From Ochrovirga pacifica (GTDB lineage Bacteria; Bacteroidota; Bacteroidia; Flavobacteriales; Flavobacteriaceae), in assembly GCF_000220525.1 (NCBI RefSeq), contig NZ_AFPK01000044.1, forward strand, positions 1 through 64,000: DNA of 64,000 nucleotides. The letters are read 5' to 3'. Positions 36,358-45,519 of the stretch are shown in pieces (within the stretch, counting starts at the first letter, position 1; each line of letters begins with the position of its first letter). Made by a program: the position numbers and the translations under genes. The notes beneath the pieces were generated by a model. It searched no databases, was not told the DNA's origin, and was given only the letters and a program-made list of their open reading frames with translations.

Positions 36358-37710
36358 TTACTTTTTTATAAAACGCTTTGTTGAAACTACATTTGTATCG
36401 CTGTAAATTTTAACAACGTAAATACCACTATTTAAATTGGAAACATTTAAAGAACTGGTATTTTTAGCCTCTACTACTTTTGCACCTGTAATCGCATATA
36501 TTTCTATTTTTGAAATAGTTTGATTCTTAACAGCAACATTAAGCCTATCCTCAACAGGATTTGGGTAAACCAAAGCGTTAGTGTCGTCAATTGTTATTTT
36601 TTCAGAGCTTAATGTTGAACAATTAAAACAAGCATTTAAATCATCAATGTAAATTGCTTCACCAGCTTGCAGTGTGTTATTTGCATGAATCACTGGTCTA
36701 AATTGTACTTGATTAAAATCTGTTCCTCTAGAAACAGCATTTCCTTCAAAAGTAAACTCCGTCCAAGTATTTACAGGTACTGTGATTACATCTGTAATAA
36801 ATAAGTTTCCATCAGCCCAAGGCTCTATCTGTACGTCGTTCATTAAAAACCTATAACTTCCCTGTAATCTTATTTCTCTCTCTGTTACACCAGAACCTTC
36901 AGCTGCTTCAAAATACACCCAGTAGCTAGCTCTCAAATCGAAAGTAGTTCCTGTTGATACAGTACTAGGCAGATCATAACTGTAATTCGTCCAAATGTAT
37001 TGAGTAGAGCTTCCGTCGTGATTTGATGCGTAGTTAACTTTAAGGCTTCTAGTTCCTGTTCTTACTTGCTCTGTTGAAACGGTAACATCGTTAAAAGCTC
37101 TGCCTTGTGGATTCCAAGGACTGTAGTCTGTAGTAGTTCCTGCCATTCCATCATCAAAACTAGGGTTTTGAACGATCCCCGCATATGTTGTTGGGTCAAA
37201 AAACTCAATTTCATCAATGGTAATAGTACCTGCAATACTAGTAGTGTTATCCAACCTGAATTGTACTTGCATATTTAACTCTTCTCCCACCCATTGTGTT
37301 GATGACATCGCAAAGAAATAAGTTTTGTAATCCGTATCTGCTGTTGTAATACTTATTTCTGGTGTCCAAGTTACCGCTCCACCATCATTGTCATGTCCTA
37401 TACGCATTGAAATTGCATTAGAAAGATTCTTTACAACAACTTTTGCATAAGTGTAAGAGTTAGCATCAACACCATTAGGTGATGATACAAACCTTTTAAG
37501 AGTGGCGTTTTTACCTGCACCATCAAAACTTATAACTCCTTTTCCATTATCTGTAGTTTGAACAACGGTAGTTGTACCATAATTCTTTTCCCAAAGCTCT
37601 GTGTCTCCTGACGTTTCAAAATCAAAAGTTTGTTGAGCGTGTAAAGCCTGCGTACTTAACATACCTATAAATGCAATAGGAAGAGTTTTCATAAGTAATT
37701 GTTTTCTCAT
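36358..37710 (-). CDS. T9SS-secreted jelly-roll protein, orphan relative of the galactan-locus proteins
   Basis: A 450-residue secreted protein with signal peptide (to about residue 25, ALHAQ), two beta-sandwich domains (about 27-180 and 185-365) and a type A T9SS sorting domain (VYPNPVEDRLNV, SGIYVVKIYS, basic tail RFIKK). Its opening TFDFETSGDTELWEKNYG resembles that of the 424-residue protein at 17768-19042. No catalytic motif is recognised. It lies alone between polA and the ribosomal gene pair, about 7.5 kb from the galactan locus. It may be a carbohydrate-binding surface protein; the ligand is unknown. Confidence 0.8.
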   Translation of the reverse strand: MRKQLLMKTLPIAFIGMLSTQALHAQQTFDFETSGDTELWEKNYGTTTVVQTTDNGKGVISFDGAGKNATLKRFVSSPNGVDANSYTYAKVVVKNLSNAISMRIGHDNDGGAVTWTPEISITTADTDYKTYFFAMSSTQWVGEELNMQVQFRLDNTTSIAGTITIDEIEFFDPTTYAGIVQNPSFDDGMAGTTTDYSPWNPQGRAFNDVTVSTEQVRTGTRSLKVNYASNHDGSSTQYIWTNYSYDLPSTVSTGTTFDLRASYWVYFEAAEGSGVTEREIRLQGSYRFLMNDVQIEPWADGNLFITDVITVPVNTWTEFTFEGNAVSRGTDFNQVQFRPVIHANNTLQAGEAIYIDDLNACFNCSTLSSEKITIDDTNALVYPNPVEDRLNVAVKNQTISKIEIYAITGAKVVEAKNTSSLNVSNLNSGIYVVKIYSDTNVVSTKRFIKK

Positions 37711-37937
37711 AAATTTAATTTTTAATAGTTAAAATTGTTTTATTCGCAACTAAATTCGTTTTTTTATAATCAAAACAAAAAAAACACATACATGATTTTA
37801 CATAGACATTCAAAAAAAACAACCATATGTTCTGTTTTTTAACAATATGTTGCATCGACAATGAATGTAAATTGTAAAAAAAGAAAAGAAATTTAAAGTG
37901 TTGCATAATTATATAGTGCTAATTAAAAAAATAGTTC

Positions 37938-37945
37938 TACTTTTG
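37938..37945 (+). promoter_or_regulatory. -7 box for the rplM-rpsI operon
   Basis: TACTTTTG matches TAnnTTTG, 59 bp before the rplM start. The 294-bp gap 37711-38004 holds otherwise only AT-rich sequence and a short possible hairpin (CTTC/GAAG at about 37951-37971) in the leader. Confidence 0.6.
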
Positions 37946-38004
37946 CAGTCCCTTCGAGATTTCGGAGAAGAATTATTGTTTAATTATCACAAAAACTAAT
38001 GTAA

Positions 38005-38460
38005 ATGAACACATTAAGTTACAAAACAGTATCGGCTAACAAAGCTACAGCTGACAAGCAATGGGTTTTAGTTGATGCGGACGGGCAAACATTGGGTCGT
38101 TTAGCTTCTAAAGTTGCAAAACTTATTAGAGGTAAGTACAAGCCAAGCTTTACTCCACACGTAGATTGTGGAGACAACGTTGTTATTATCAACGCTGAAA
38201 AAATTCAATTAACTGGAAAAAAATGGTCTGACAAATCTTACATTCGTCACACAGGATATCCAGGAGGTCAAAGAAGTTTAACTGCAACAGAAATGTTCGA
38301 AAAAGATCCTACAAGATTGATTGAGAAAGCAGTAAAAGGAATGTTACCTAAAAATAAATTAGGAAACGCTCTTTACAAAAACTTATATGTTTATGCTGGT
38401 GCAGAGCATGCTCAAGAAGCTCAACAACCAACAGCTATTAACTTAAATGACCTTAAATAA
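38005..38460 (+). CDS. rplM: 50S ribosomal protein L13
   Basis: 151 residues with the L13 core: WVLVDADGQTLGRLAS (20-35), a GDNVVIINAEKI block and MLPKNKLGN near 110-118. It is full length for the bacterial family. It is an early-assembling protein of the large subunit. It is followed 2 bp later by rpsI, the standard rplM-rpsI pair. In this organism a short alanine- and glutamine-rich tail follows the core, as in other Bacteroidetes. Confidence 0.98.
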   Translation: MNTLSYKTVSANKATADKQWVLVDADGQTLGRLASKVAKLIRGKYKPSFTPHVDCGDNVVIINAEKIQLTGKKWSDKSYIRHTGYPGGQRSLTATEMFEKDPTRLIEKAVKGMLPKNKLGNALYKNLYVYAGAEHAQEAQQPTAINLNDLK

Positions 38461-38462
38461 TT

Positions 38463-38849
38463 ATGGAAACAGTTCACAAAATTGGTAGAAGAAAAACTGC
38501 CGTAGCAAGAGTATACGTTTCTGAAGGACAAGGAAACATTACTGTTAATGGAAAAGAATTGACTGCTTATTTAACTACAGGTACATTACAGTACAAAGTA
38601 AAACAAGCATTATTATTAACCGACAATTTAGAGTCTTTTAACATTACTGTAAATGTATACGGTGGTGGTGTTACAGGTCAGGCAGAAGCAATTCGTTTGG
38701 CAATTTCTAGAGCGTTGTGTGAAATTAACCCAGAAAACAGAGCTATCTTAAAACCTGAAGGATTATTAACTCGTGATCCAAGAATGGTAGAACGTAAAAA
38801 ATACGGTCAGAAGAAAGCACGTAAGAAATACCAATTCTCTAAGCGTTAA
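38463..38849 (+). CDS. rpsI: 30S ribosomal protein S9
   Basis: 128 residues, full length for S9. IGRRKTAVARVYV at the start, GGGVTGQAEAIRLAISRAL in the middle and the basic tail KKARKKYQFSKR, whose terminal lysine-arginine reaches the P-site tRNA, are all present. It is co-transcribed with rplM (2-bp gap). A structured region lies between it and rpsB. Confidence 0.98.
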   Translation: METVHKIGRRKTAVARVYVSEGQGNITVNGKELTAYLTTGTLQYKVKQALLLTDNLESFNITVNVYGGGVTGQAEAIRLAISRALCEINPENRAILKPEGLLTRDPRMVERKKYGQKKARKKYQFSKR

Positions 38850-38865
38850 TATTTACAGTGTTTTT

Positions 38866-39010
38866 AAAGTTGCAAGTCTTAAAGATTTTTTTAAACCTTT
38901 TAACGTTCAACTTTACAAACCAAATAACAAATTAAAAACATTGTTTAGTCAAATGGCTAAGACTTCGGTAGAACTACTTAGCCATTGCCTAAATAAACAT
39001 TCTAAACAAT
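38866..39010 (+). promoter_or_regulatory. Structured leader upstream of rpsB (candidate S2 autoregulatory element)
   Basis: Three pairings can be read: AAAGTTG/CAACTTT (38866-38872 with 38908-38914); a 9-bp outer stem ATTGTTTAG/CTAAACAAT (38940-38948 with 39002-39010) ending 7 bp before the rpsB ATG; and inside it a perfect 10-bp stem AATGGCTAAG/CTTAGCCATT (38952-38961 with 38977-38986) whose loop contains CTTCGG. TTTAG can also pair with CTAAA at 38989-38993, giving a competing fold. This looks like a regulatory RNA rather than a plain spacer. The first hairpin could instead belong to rpsI termination. Confidence 0.5.
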
Positions 39011-39017
39011 ATATATT

Positions 39018-39758
39018 ATGGCAAATATCCAAGAATTATTAGAAGCAGGTGTACACTTTGGACACTTAACTAGAAAGTGGAACCCAAGTATGGCTCCTTA
39101 CATCTACACAGAGCGTAACGGAGTACACATCATCGATTTATACAAAACATCAGCTAAAATTGACGAAGCATCTGCTGCTTTAGAAAAAATTGCTGCATCA
39201 GGAAGAAAAATCTTATTTGTTGCTACTAAAAAGCAAGCAAAAGATATTGTTGCTGAAAAAGCAGGAGCTGTAAACATGCCTTACATTACAGAAAGATGGC
39301 CAGGAGGTATGTTAACCAACTTTGTTACTATCCGTAAAGCTGTTAAGAAAATGGCTCAGATTGATAGAATGAAAACGGATGGATCTTTTGATGCACTATC
39401 AAAAAGAGAAAAATTACAAATTGACCGTCAACGTGCTAAATTAGAAAAGAACTTAGGTTCTATTGCAGACATGACACGTTTACCAGGAGCTTTGTTTGTA
39501 ATTGACGTTAAAAAAGAACACATTGCTGTTGCCGAAGCAAAAAAATTAAACATTCCTGTTTTTGCAATGGTAGATACTAACTCTGACCCAAGCGATGTAG
39601 ACTTTGTAATTCCATCTAACGATGATGCTTCTAAGTCTATTGATAAAATTTTAAGCTTAACTACCGAGGCAGTAGCTAAAGGGTTAAGCGAAAGAAAAGC
39701 TGGTAAAGAAGCTGCAGCTTCTGCAAAAGAAGAAGCAACAGCTGAAGAGGCTAAATAA
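39018..39758 (+). CDS. rpsB: 30S ribosomal protein S2
   Basis: 246 residues with S2 hallmarks: LLEAGVHFGHLTRKWNP (7-23), the coiled-coil-forming section around 100-145, ERWPGGMLTN and DTNSDP. An alanine- and glutamate-rich tail follows. It binds the small subunit late and is needed for S1 docking in many bacteria. It is followed by an intrinsic terminator or attenuator before tsf and preceded by a structured leader, suggesting feedback control. Confidence 0.98.
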   Translation: MANIQELLEAGVHFGHLTRKWNPSMAPYIYTERNGVHIIDLYKTSAKIDEASAALEKIAASGRKILFVATKKQAKDIVAEKAGAVNMPYITERWPGGMLTNFVTIRKAVKKMAQIDRMKTDGSFDALSKREKLQIDRQRAKLEKNLGSIADMTRLPGALFVIDVKKEHIAVAEAKKLNIPVFAMVDTNSDPSDVDFVIPSNDDASKSIDKILSLTTEAVAKGLSERKAGKEAAASAKEEATAEEAK

Positions 39759-39777
39759 TTACAAAAATTTAACATGT

Positions 39778-39812
39778 AACGGTACAAAACTTTTCTAATT
39801 TTGTACCGTTCA
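39778..39812 (+). terminator. Terminator or attenuator between rpsB and tsf
   Basis: A perfect 12-bp stem (AACGGTACAAAA/TTTTGTACCGTT) with a 9-nt loop; the T run after it is short and broken (CATTTTAT). Partial read-through into tsf is likely, since no clear promoter is seen in the 34 bp before the tsf start. Confidence 0.7.
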
Positions 39813-39844
39813 TTTTATAAACAATATTTTAAAGAATAAATACT

Positions 39845-40666
39845 ATGGCAGATATTAAAGCAGCTGACGTAATGAAATTAAGAAAAATTACGGGTGCTGG
39901 TATGATGGATTGTAAAAAAGCTTTGGCTGAATCTAATGGAGATTTTGACGGAGCTATTGAAGTTTTACGTAAAAGAGGTCAGAAAATGGCTGCAAAAAGA
40001 GCAGACCGTGAGTCTACCGAAGGTGCTGCCATTGCAGTTGTAAATCAAGACAGTACAAAAGGAGTTTCTATTGTATTAGGTTGTGAGACTGACTTTGTTG
40101 GTAAAAACGAATCTTTTGTTGCTTTGGCTAACCAAATTGCTGAAATCGCTTTATCTGTATCGACTAAAGAAGAATTATTAGCTGCTGATTTTGGTGGTGT
40201 TTCTGTTGCAGACAAATTGGTAGAGCAAACAGGAGTTATTGGTGAGAAATTAGAAATTAATGCTTTCTCTAAAGTAGAAGCTCCATTTGTAGGTTCTTAC
40301 ATTCACGCAGGAAATAAAATTGCTACTTTAGTAGGATTGTCTGGTGCTGCTGATGGTGCTGAAGTAGTTGCAAAAGATGTAGCTATGCAAGCTGCTGCTA
40401 TGAATCCTATTGCTTTAAACGAAGAAGGTGTTGATGCTTCTGTAATAGAAAAAGAAATTGAAATTGCAAAAGATCAATTAAGAGCAGAAGGAAAACCTGA
40501 AGCTATGTTAGACAATATCGCAAAAGGAAAAATTAAACGTTTCTTTAAAGATAATACTTTAGTAAATCAAGACTTTATTAAAGATGGTAAGCAATCTGTT
40601 GCTCAATACGTAAAAACGATTGGAGACATTGAGGTTGTTGCCTTTACAAGAGTTGCATTGGGTTAA
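39845..40666 (+). CDS. tsf: Elongation factor Ts
   Basis: 273 residues. The N-terminal UBA-like module (ADVMKLRKITGAGMMDCKKAL) and the TDFVGKNE core that inserts between the EF-Tu domains are present, followed by the dimerisation region. It is the guanine-nucleotide exchange factor for EF-Tu. It follows rpsB as in most bacteria and is closed by a strong terminator. Confidence 0.98.
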   Translation: MADIKAADVMKLRKITGAGMMDCKKALAESNGDFDGAIEVLRKRGQKMAAKRADRESTEGAAIAVVNQDSTKGVSIVLGCETDFVGKNESFVALANQIAEIALSVSTKEELLAADFGGVSVADKLVEQTGVIGEKLEINAFSKVEAPFVGSYIHAGNKIATLVGLSGAADGAEVVAKDVAMQAAAMNPIALNEEGVDASVIEKEIEIAKDQLRAEGKPEAMLDNIAKGKIKRFFKDNTLVNQDFIKDGKQSVAQYVKTIGDIEVVAFTRVALG

Positions 40667-40693
40667 TTATTAGTCTGTGCTAAAAATACAAAG

Positions 40694-40720
40694 CCTCTCA
40701 TTTTTATGAGAGGTTTTTTT
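40694..40720 (+). terminator. Rho-independent terminator after tsf
   Basis: Perfect 8-bp stem CCTCTCAT/ATGAGAGG, 4-nt loop and seven T. Confidence 0.92.
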
Positions 40721-40776
40721 GTACATCAAAAAAAAGAAACTGACATTCTAACAACTTAGATTTTGAACTAAAATTT

Positions 40777-40784
40777 TATATTTG
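40777..40784 (+). promoter_or_regulatory. -7 box for pyrH-frr
   Basis: TATATTTG matches TAnnTTTG, 19 bp before the pyrH start. The nearest TTTG upstream (40762-40765) is too close to serve as a normal -33 box. Confidence 0.55.
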
Positions 40785-40803
40785 CACAAATCTTTAAAAA
40801 ATC

Positions 40804-41514
40804 ATGCAATACAAAAGAATACTATTAAAATTAAGCGGTGAAGCTTTGATGGGTTCCCAACAGTATGGAATAGACACAGAGCGTTTGGCGGAGTATGCAA
40901 AAGAAATCAAAGAAGCAGTAGATACAGGGTTACAAATAGCCATTGTAATTGGAGGTGGAAACATTTTTAGAGGAATTTCTGGTGTTGCACAAGGAATGGA
41001 TCGAGTTCAAGGAGATTATATGGGGATGTTAGCTACTTGTATTAATGGAATGGCTTTGCAAAGTGCTATTGAAGCGCAAGGAGTGCCTACTAGACTATTA
41101 ACAGCCATTAAAATGGAAGAAATTGCTGAACCTTTTATCAAACGAAGAGCGGTAAGACACCTAGAAAAAGGCAGAGTTGTTATTTTTGGAGCAGGAACAG
41201 GAAACCCATATTTTACAACCGATACCGCTTCGGTACTTAGAGCTATCGAAATTCAGGCAGATGTAATCTTAAAAGGAACACGTGTTGATGGTATTTATAC
41301 AGCAGATCCCGAAAAAGATCCAAATGCAACTAAATTTGAATCTATCAGCTATCAAGATGTATTGCAAAAAGGTTTGAAGATTATGGATTCTACCGCTTTT
41401 ACTTTAAGTGAAGAAAACAAATTGCCTATCTTGGTGTTTGACATGAATACCAAAGGAAACTTAATAAAATTGATTAAAGGGGAAAATATTGGTACAGTTG
41501 TAACAGAAAAATAA
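40804..41514 (+). CDS. pyrH: UMP kinase
   Basis: 236 residues of the amino-acid-kinase fold. [13 protein letters not shown] starts the protein, GGGNIFRG is the glycine-rich phosphate loop, and [11 protein letters not shown] is the nucleotide-binding loop. It phosphorylates UMP to UDP in the cytoplasm. It has its own -7 box after the tsf terminator and is followed 8 bp later by frr, a common pair. Confidence 0.97.
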   Translation: MQYKRILLKLSGEALMGSQQYGIDTERLAEYAKEIKEAVDTGLQIAIVIGGGNIFRGISGVAQGMDRVQGDYMGMLATCINGMALQSAIEAQGVPTRLLTAIKMEEIAEPFIKRRAVRHLEKGRVVIFGAGTGNPYFTTDTASVLRAIEIQADVILKGTRVDGIYTADPEKDPNATKFESISYQDVLQKGLKIMDSTAFTLSEENKLPILVFDMNTKGNLIKLIKGENIGTVVTEK

Positions 41515-41522
41515 GAAACAAA

Positions 41523-42077
41523 ATGAACGAAGAAGTTGCTTTTATTATCGATACAACCAAAGAGGGAATGGAAAATGCTATCGCTCATTTGGTAAAAGAA
41601 TTTAGTAATATTAGAGCAGGTAAAGCAAGCCCTGCTATGTTAGGTAGTGTTATGGTAGACTACTACGGATCTAAAACTCCATTAAGCCAAGTAGCCAATG
41701 TAAACACTCCTGATGCACAAACAATTACCGTACAACCATGGGAAAAAAACATGATTCCTGAAATTGAAAAAGGAATTATGAATGCCAACCTTGGTTTTAA
41801 CCCAATGAACAACGGTGAAAATATTATTATAAACGTACCTGCGTTAACAGAAGAAAGACGTAAAGAATTGTCTAAACAAGCAAAAGCTGAAGCTGAACAC
41901 GCTAAAGTAAGCGTGAGAAACATTCGTAGAGATGCTAACAACGACATCAAAAAAACAGATATTTCTGAAGACGAACAAAAAGGTGCTGAGCAAGATGTAC
42001 AAGATTTAACTGATAAATACATCAAAAAAATTGATGAATTGTATACTGTTAAAGATGCAGAAATAATGAAAGTTTAA
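41523..42077 (+). CDS. frr: Ribosome recycling factor
   Basis: 184 residues, normal length. FSNIRAGKASPAML near the start, the YYGSKTPLSQVANV segment and the basic RNIRRDANNDIKK helix match RRF. It splits post-termination ribosomes with EF-G. It is co-transcribed with pyrH, ending at a 13-bp-stem terminator. Confidence 0.97.
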   Translation: MNEEVAFIIDTTKEGMENAIAHLVKEFSNIRAGKASPAMLGSVMVDYYGSKTPLSQVANVNTPDAQTITVQPWEKNMIPEIEKGIMNANLGFNPMNNGENIIINVPALTEERRKELSKQAKAEAEHAKVSVRNIRRDANNDIKKTDISEDEQKGAEQDVQDLTDKYIKKIDELYTVKDAEIMKV

Positions 42078-42102
42078 TTACTTTTGTAACCATCTAATTT
42101 TT

Positions 42103-42146
42103 AAAGCTATCTAATCGAGTAAATCTACGAAATTAGATAGCTTTTT
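42103..42146 (+). terminator. Rho-independent terminator after frr
   Basis: A perfect 13-bp stem (AAAGCTATCTAAT/ATTAGATAGCTTT) with a 16-nt loop and trailing T run. Confidence 0.88.
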
Positions 42147-42173
42147 ACATCAAACTTGTTACATCTTCCTTTT

Positions 42174-44501
42174 ATGAATTTTTGGAATACACTTGCCAGA
42201 ACCATTCTAACCCATAGAGTTGCTACTTTAATTTTAATTGCTTGTATTACCACAGCATTAGCACTACAGTTTAAAAATGTACAATTTTCTTATACAGAAG
42301 CCAATCTTTTACCCGAAGACCATCCTGTAAATATTGAGTATGATGAGTTCCTCTCTATATTTGGTGAAGAAGGAAACCTTATTGTTTTGGCTGTACAAGA
42401 CTCTTCTTTAATAAACAATGCTACTAAATTCAACAATTGGATTGCTCTTGCTGATCAAATAGCGAGTTATAAAAATGAAATAGAAGGTGTTGTTTCTTTT
42501 AGTAATATTAAAGAACTTCAAAAAAATACCAGTAAGCAAAAATTTGAACTTAAATCTTTGTTTCCCAATAAGAAATTAAATCAACAAGAAATAGATAGCA
42601 TTAAAAATCATATTTTTGACAACCTTCCTTTTTACGACAACTTATTATTCAACAAAAAAACAGGTACATTACAAACTTTGGTTTATGTTGACAAAGAGAT
42701 TGTAAACACAAAAATTAGATCGGACTTTGTTAAAAATGTTTTCAAACCCTTACTAAAAAAGTTTGAAAAAGAAAACAATCTTCAAATAAGGGTTTCTGGT
42801 GTTCCATATATCCGAAGTATGAATTCTGCTAGTGTAAAATCGGAAATGGGAATGTTTGTGGCATTAGGATTAGGAATTACAGGACTGATATTTTTCTTGT
42901 TTTTCAGGTCGCTACGAGCAACAACCATTACGCTTATGGTAGTTATAATTGGAGTGGTGTGGTCTATTGGTTTTATCGGTTTGTTTGGATATACCATATC
43001 TATATTAACAGCTTTAATTCCACCTTTAATTATTGTAATTGGGGTACCTAACGCAATTTTTTTAATTCATAAATACCAGCAAGAAGTTAACAAACATGGC
43101 AACAAGGCCAAGTCTTTACAAAGAGTAATCACTAAGGTAGGAAATGCTACTTTGATGACTAATATTACTACATCGGCAGGATTTGCAACCTTTATATTCA
43201 CTAAAAGTCAATTACTAAAAGAGTTTGGTGTAGTTGCCTCTATTAGTATTTTAGGAATTTTTGTTTTATCTATCTGCTTAATTCCTACACTTTATAGTTT
43301 TTTACCACTGCCTAAAGCCAAACATTTAAGACATTTAGAAAAAAAATGGGCTGATACGATTATTAGTAAAATGACTCAAATTGTACGTCATAAAAGACAG
43401 TATGTTTATTTGGCTACTTTTATGGTTGCTTTTATTGCACTGATAGGTGCCGAACGTATTAAAGTATCGGGAAGTTTGATAGAAGACATGTCTAAAAAAA
43501 CTCAGTTTTACAAAGATATTCTGTTTTTTGAAAAAGAGTTTGGAGGAATTTTACCTTTAGAAATTCTGATTGATACCCAAAAAGATAAAGGGGTGATGAA
43601 TTTAAGCACCCTAAAACGTATTGAGAAAATGGAACAAGAGATTATTAAAATTCCTGAATTATCTAAACCCATTTCTATCAACAATTTGGTTAAATTTTCT
43701 AAACAAGCCTTTTATAACGGAAATGTTAACTTTTACAAATTGCCAACTTCACAAGAAAAAAACTTTATTCTTAGCTATGCTCAAAACTCTGGTGCAAATA
43801 CCAATGCACTAAGTACTATGGTAGATTCTACAGGTAGATATGCTAGAATTACCACATTTATGAAAGATATAGGTACCGAGCGTATGGAGCAAATTCAGGA
43901 CAGGTTACAGCTTATTATAGATGAGCATTTTCCATCAAAAAAATACAGCGTAAAGATGACTGGAAAAGCATTGGTATTTGTAAAAGGAACCAATTATTTA
44001 ATAAACAACTTAACCATTTCGCTAACTCTTGCAGTACTATTAATTTCTATTTTTATTGGTTCTTTATTTAAAAACTATAAAATGATTTTAATCTCTCTAG
44101 TTCCCAACCTACTCCCTTTGTTGCTAACTGCTGGAATTATGGGGTATGTTGGTATTCCGCTAAAGCCTTCTACTATTTTAGTGTTTAGTATTGCTTTTGG
44201 AATTTCTGTAGATGATACCATTCATTTTTTGGCAAAATACCGACAAGAACTGATAGCAAGCAAAGGAAAAATAAGAAAATCTGTTTACAAAGCCTTAAGG
44301 GAAACAGGAATAAGTATGTTCTATACCTCTATTGTTTTGTTTTTTGGATTTTTGGTATTCATTATCTCCAGTTTTGGAGGAACCAAAGCATTGGGTGGCT
44401 TAATTTCTATTACGTTGCTTTTTGCAATGATTTCTAACCTGATTATTTTACCTGCTTTGCTCATTACATTCGAAAGAAACATTCGTAAAAAAGAACTTTA
44501 A
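42174..44501 (+). CDS. MMPL/RND-family membrane transporter
   Basis: A 775-residue inner-membrane protein; the ATG at 42174 is used, since the frame upstream starts only with TTG. A first helix (about 12-30), a large periplasmic loop starting EANLLPEDHP, and five helices (about 205-380) form the first half; a second loop and five helices (about 600-770) repeat it. SIAFGISVDDTIHFLAKYR holds the proton-relay aspartates of the RND superfamily (GIxVDD). Such proteins export lipids or hydrophobic compounds, and the cargo is not known here. The gene stands alone between frr and a convergent rluA-family gene. Confidence 0.88.
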   Translation: MNFWNTLARTILTHRVATLILIACITTALALQFKNVQFSYTEANLLPEDHPVNIEYDEFLSIFGEEGNLIVLAVQDSSLINNATKFNNWIALADQIASYKNEIEGVVSFSNIKELQKNTSKQKFELKSLFPNKKLNQQEIDSIKNHIFDNLPFYDNLLFNKKTGTLQTLVYVDKEIVNTKIRSDFVKNVFKPLLKKFEKENNLQIRVSGVPYIRSMNSASVKSEMGMFVALGLGITGLIFFLFFRSLRATTITLMVVIIGVVWSIGFIGLFGYTISILTALIPPLIIVIGVPNAIFLIHKYQQEVNKHGNKAKSLQRVITKVGNATLMTNITTSAGFATFIFTKSQLLKEFGVVASISILGIFVLSICLIPTLYSFLPLPKAKHLRHLEKKWADTIISKMTQIVRHKRQYVYLATFMVAFIALIGAERIKVSGSLIEDMSKKTQFYKDILFFEKEFGGILPLEILIDTQKDKGVMNLSTLKRIEKMEQEIIKIPELSKPISINNLVKFSKQAFYNGNVNFYKLPTSQEKNFILSYAQNSGANTNALSTMVDSTGRYARITTFMKDIGTERMEQIQDRLQLIIDEHFPSKKYSVKMTGKALVFVKGTNYLINNLTISLTLAVLLISIFIGSLFKNYKMILISLVPNLLPLLLTAGIMGYVGIPLKPSTILVFSIAFGISVDDTIHFLAKYRQELIASKGKIRKSVYKALRETGISMFYTSIVLFFGFLVFIISSFGGTKALGGLISITLLFAMISNLIILPALLITFERNIRKKEL

Positions 44502-44504
44502 TTT

Positions 44505-45362
44505 TTAGAATTCCATCAATCTTTTAAATTTTGATGGAACTTCTTTAAACACCTCTAACTTCTTATCTAAAAAAGGATGTTTAAAAGAAAGACTTTGTGC
44601 ATGCAAAAACAAACCTTTCCCTTTTAAAACAGCTCCTTCTTTGCCATACAAAGTATCTCCTAAAATTGGAGTTCCTAAATAAGCACAATGGATTCTAAGC
44701 TGATGTCTTCTTCCCGTAAGGGGCTTAAGCTCTACCCAGTTTAAACAAGTATATTTTTCTGAAGGTACTGTTTTTAACACTTTAAACATAGACACACTTT
44801 CTTTATCCTCAATTGGACTTGTGATTTGTCCCTCGGTCAACATTTTTCCTTGCGTAATGGCTATGTACGTTTTTTGAATCTTTCTATCTTTAAACAAGTC
44901 ACCCAAAACATGAAGACTACGAGCTGTTTTCCCAACCAAAAGCAAGCCACTAGTAGCAAAATCTAATCGATGTATAGGTTGTGGTTTTACGGCATCTTTT
45001 TCGCTACTCACCTGTAAGTTAAACTCTAACGCATTGCTAATGGTTTTTGCTTTGTTTCCACTTACCAACATTCCTGCAGGTTTGTAAATTACAGCTAAAA
45101 AATTGTCTTGGTACAATATATCCAAAGGCATTTGAATGTTCTTTTTCTGCAAACTTTCATCTTCAATTAGTGTCAGTTCTTCATTTCCTAGCAAAAATTG
45201 TCCAGATACTCCTCTGATTCCATTTACACAAATCAAGCCTTTTTTAATGGCTTTCTTAACTCCAGACTTGGTAGGTACCTGATTGAAAATTCCGACCGCA
45301 TAATCTGAAAGCCGAATTTTCTCTGTAAGTACTGGAACTTTGTGATGTTGCAATATATTCAT
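44505..45362 (-). CDS. RluA-family pseudouridine synthase
   Basis: 285 residues from the ATG at 45362 (only a TTG lies further upstream). An S4-like RNA-binding region (about 14-65) precedes the catalytic domain; HRLDFATSG (131-139) has the catalytic aspartate D134, and LTGRRHQLRIH is the RNA-binding loop. It isomerises uridine to pseudouridine in rRNA or tRNA; the target position cannot be told from sequence. It converges with the MMPL gene, and a hairpin (TTCCATCA/TGATGGAA) covers its last codons. Confidence 0.93.
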   Translation of the reverse strand: MNILQHHKVPVLTEKIRLSDYAVGIFNQVPTKSGVKKAIKKGLICVNGIRGVSGQFLLGNEELTLIEDESLQKKNIQMPLDILYQDNFLAVIYKPAGMLVSGNKAKTISNALEFNLQVSSEKDAVKPQPIHRLDFATSGLLLVGKTARSLHVLGDLFKDRKIQKTYIAITQGKMLTEGQITSPIEDKESVSMFKVLKTVPSEKYTCLNWVELKPLTGRRHQLRIHCAYLGTPILGDTLYGKEGAVLKGKGLFLHAQSLSFKHPFLDKKLEVFKEVPSKFKRLMEF

Positions 45363-45519
45363 GATTTGCAATATTGATAAATTTGACTTTTTTTAATTCT
45401 GACTAAATGGGTATTTGACACAATCAAATAATAATCATTAAATATTAAATTCTTCTTGTGTTTTATAGACTTTCTAATTTGCAGATTTTGTAATTTGCAT
45501 TGGAAAAGTAATTAAAATT

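Noticed and set aside
44505-44535. Hairpin TTCCATCA/TGATGGAA as a bidirectional terminator between the MMPL and rluA-family genes
   Set aside because: It overlaps coding sequence and has no good T run on either strand, so termination is not supported.
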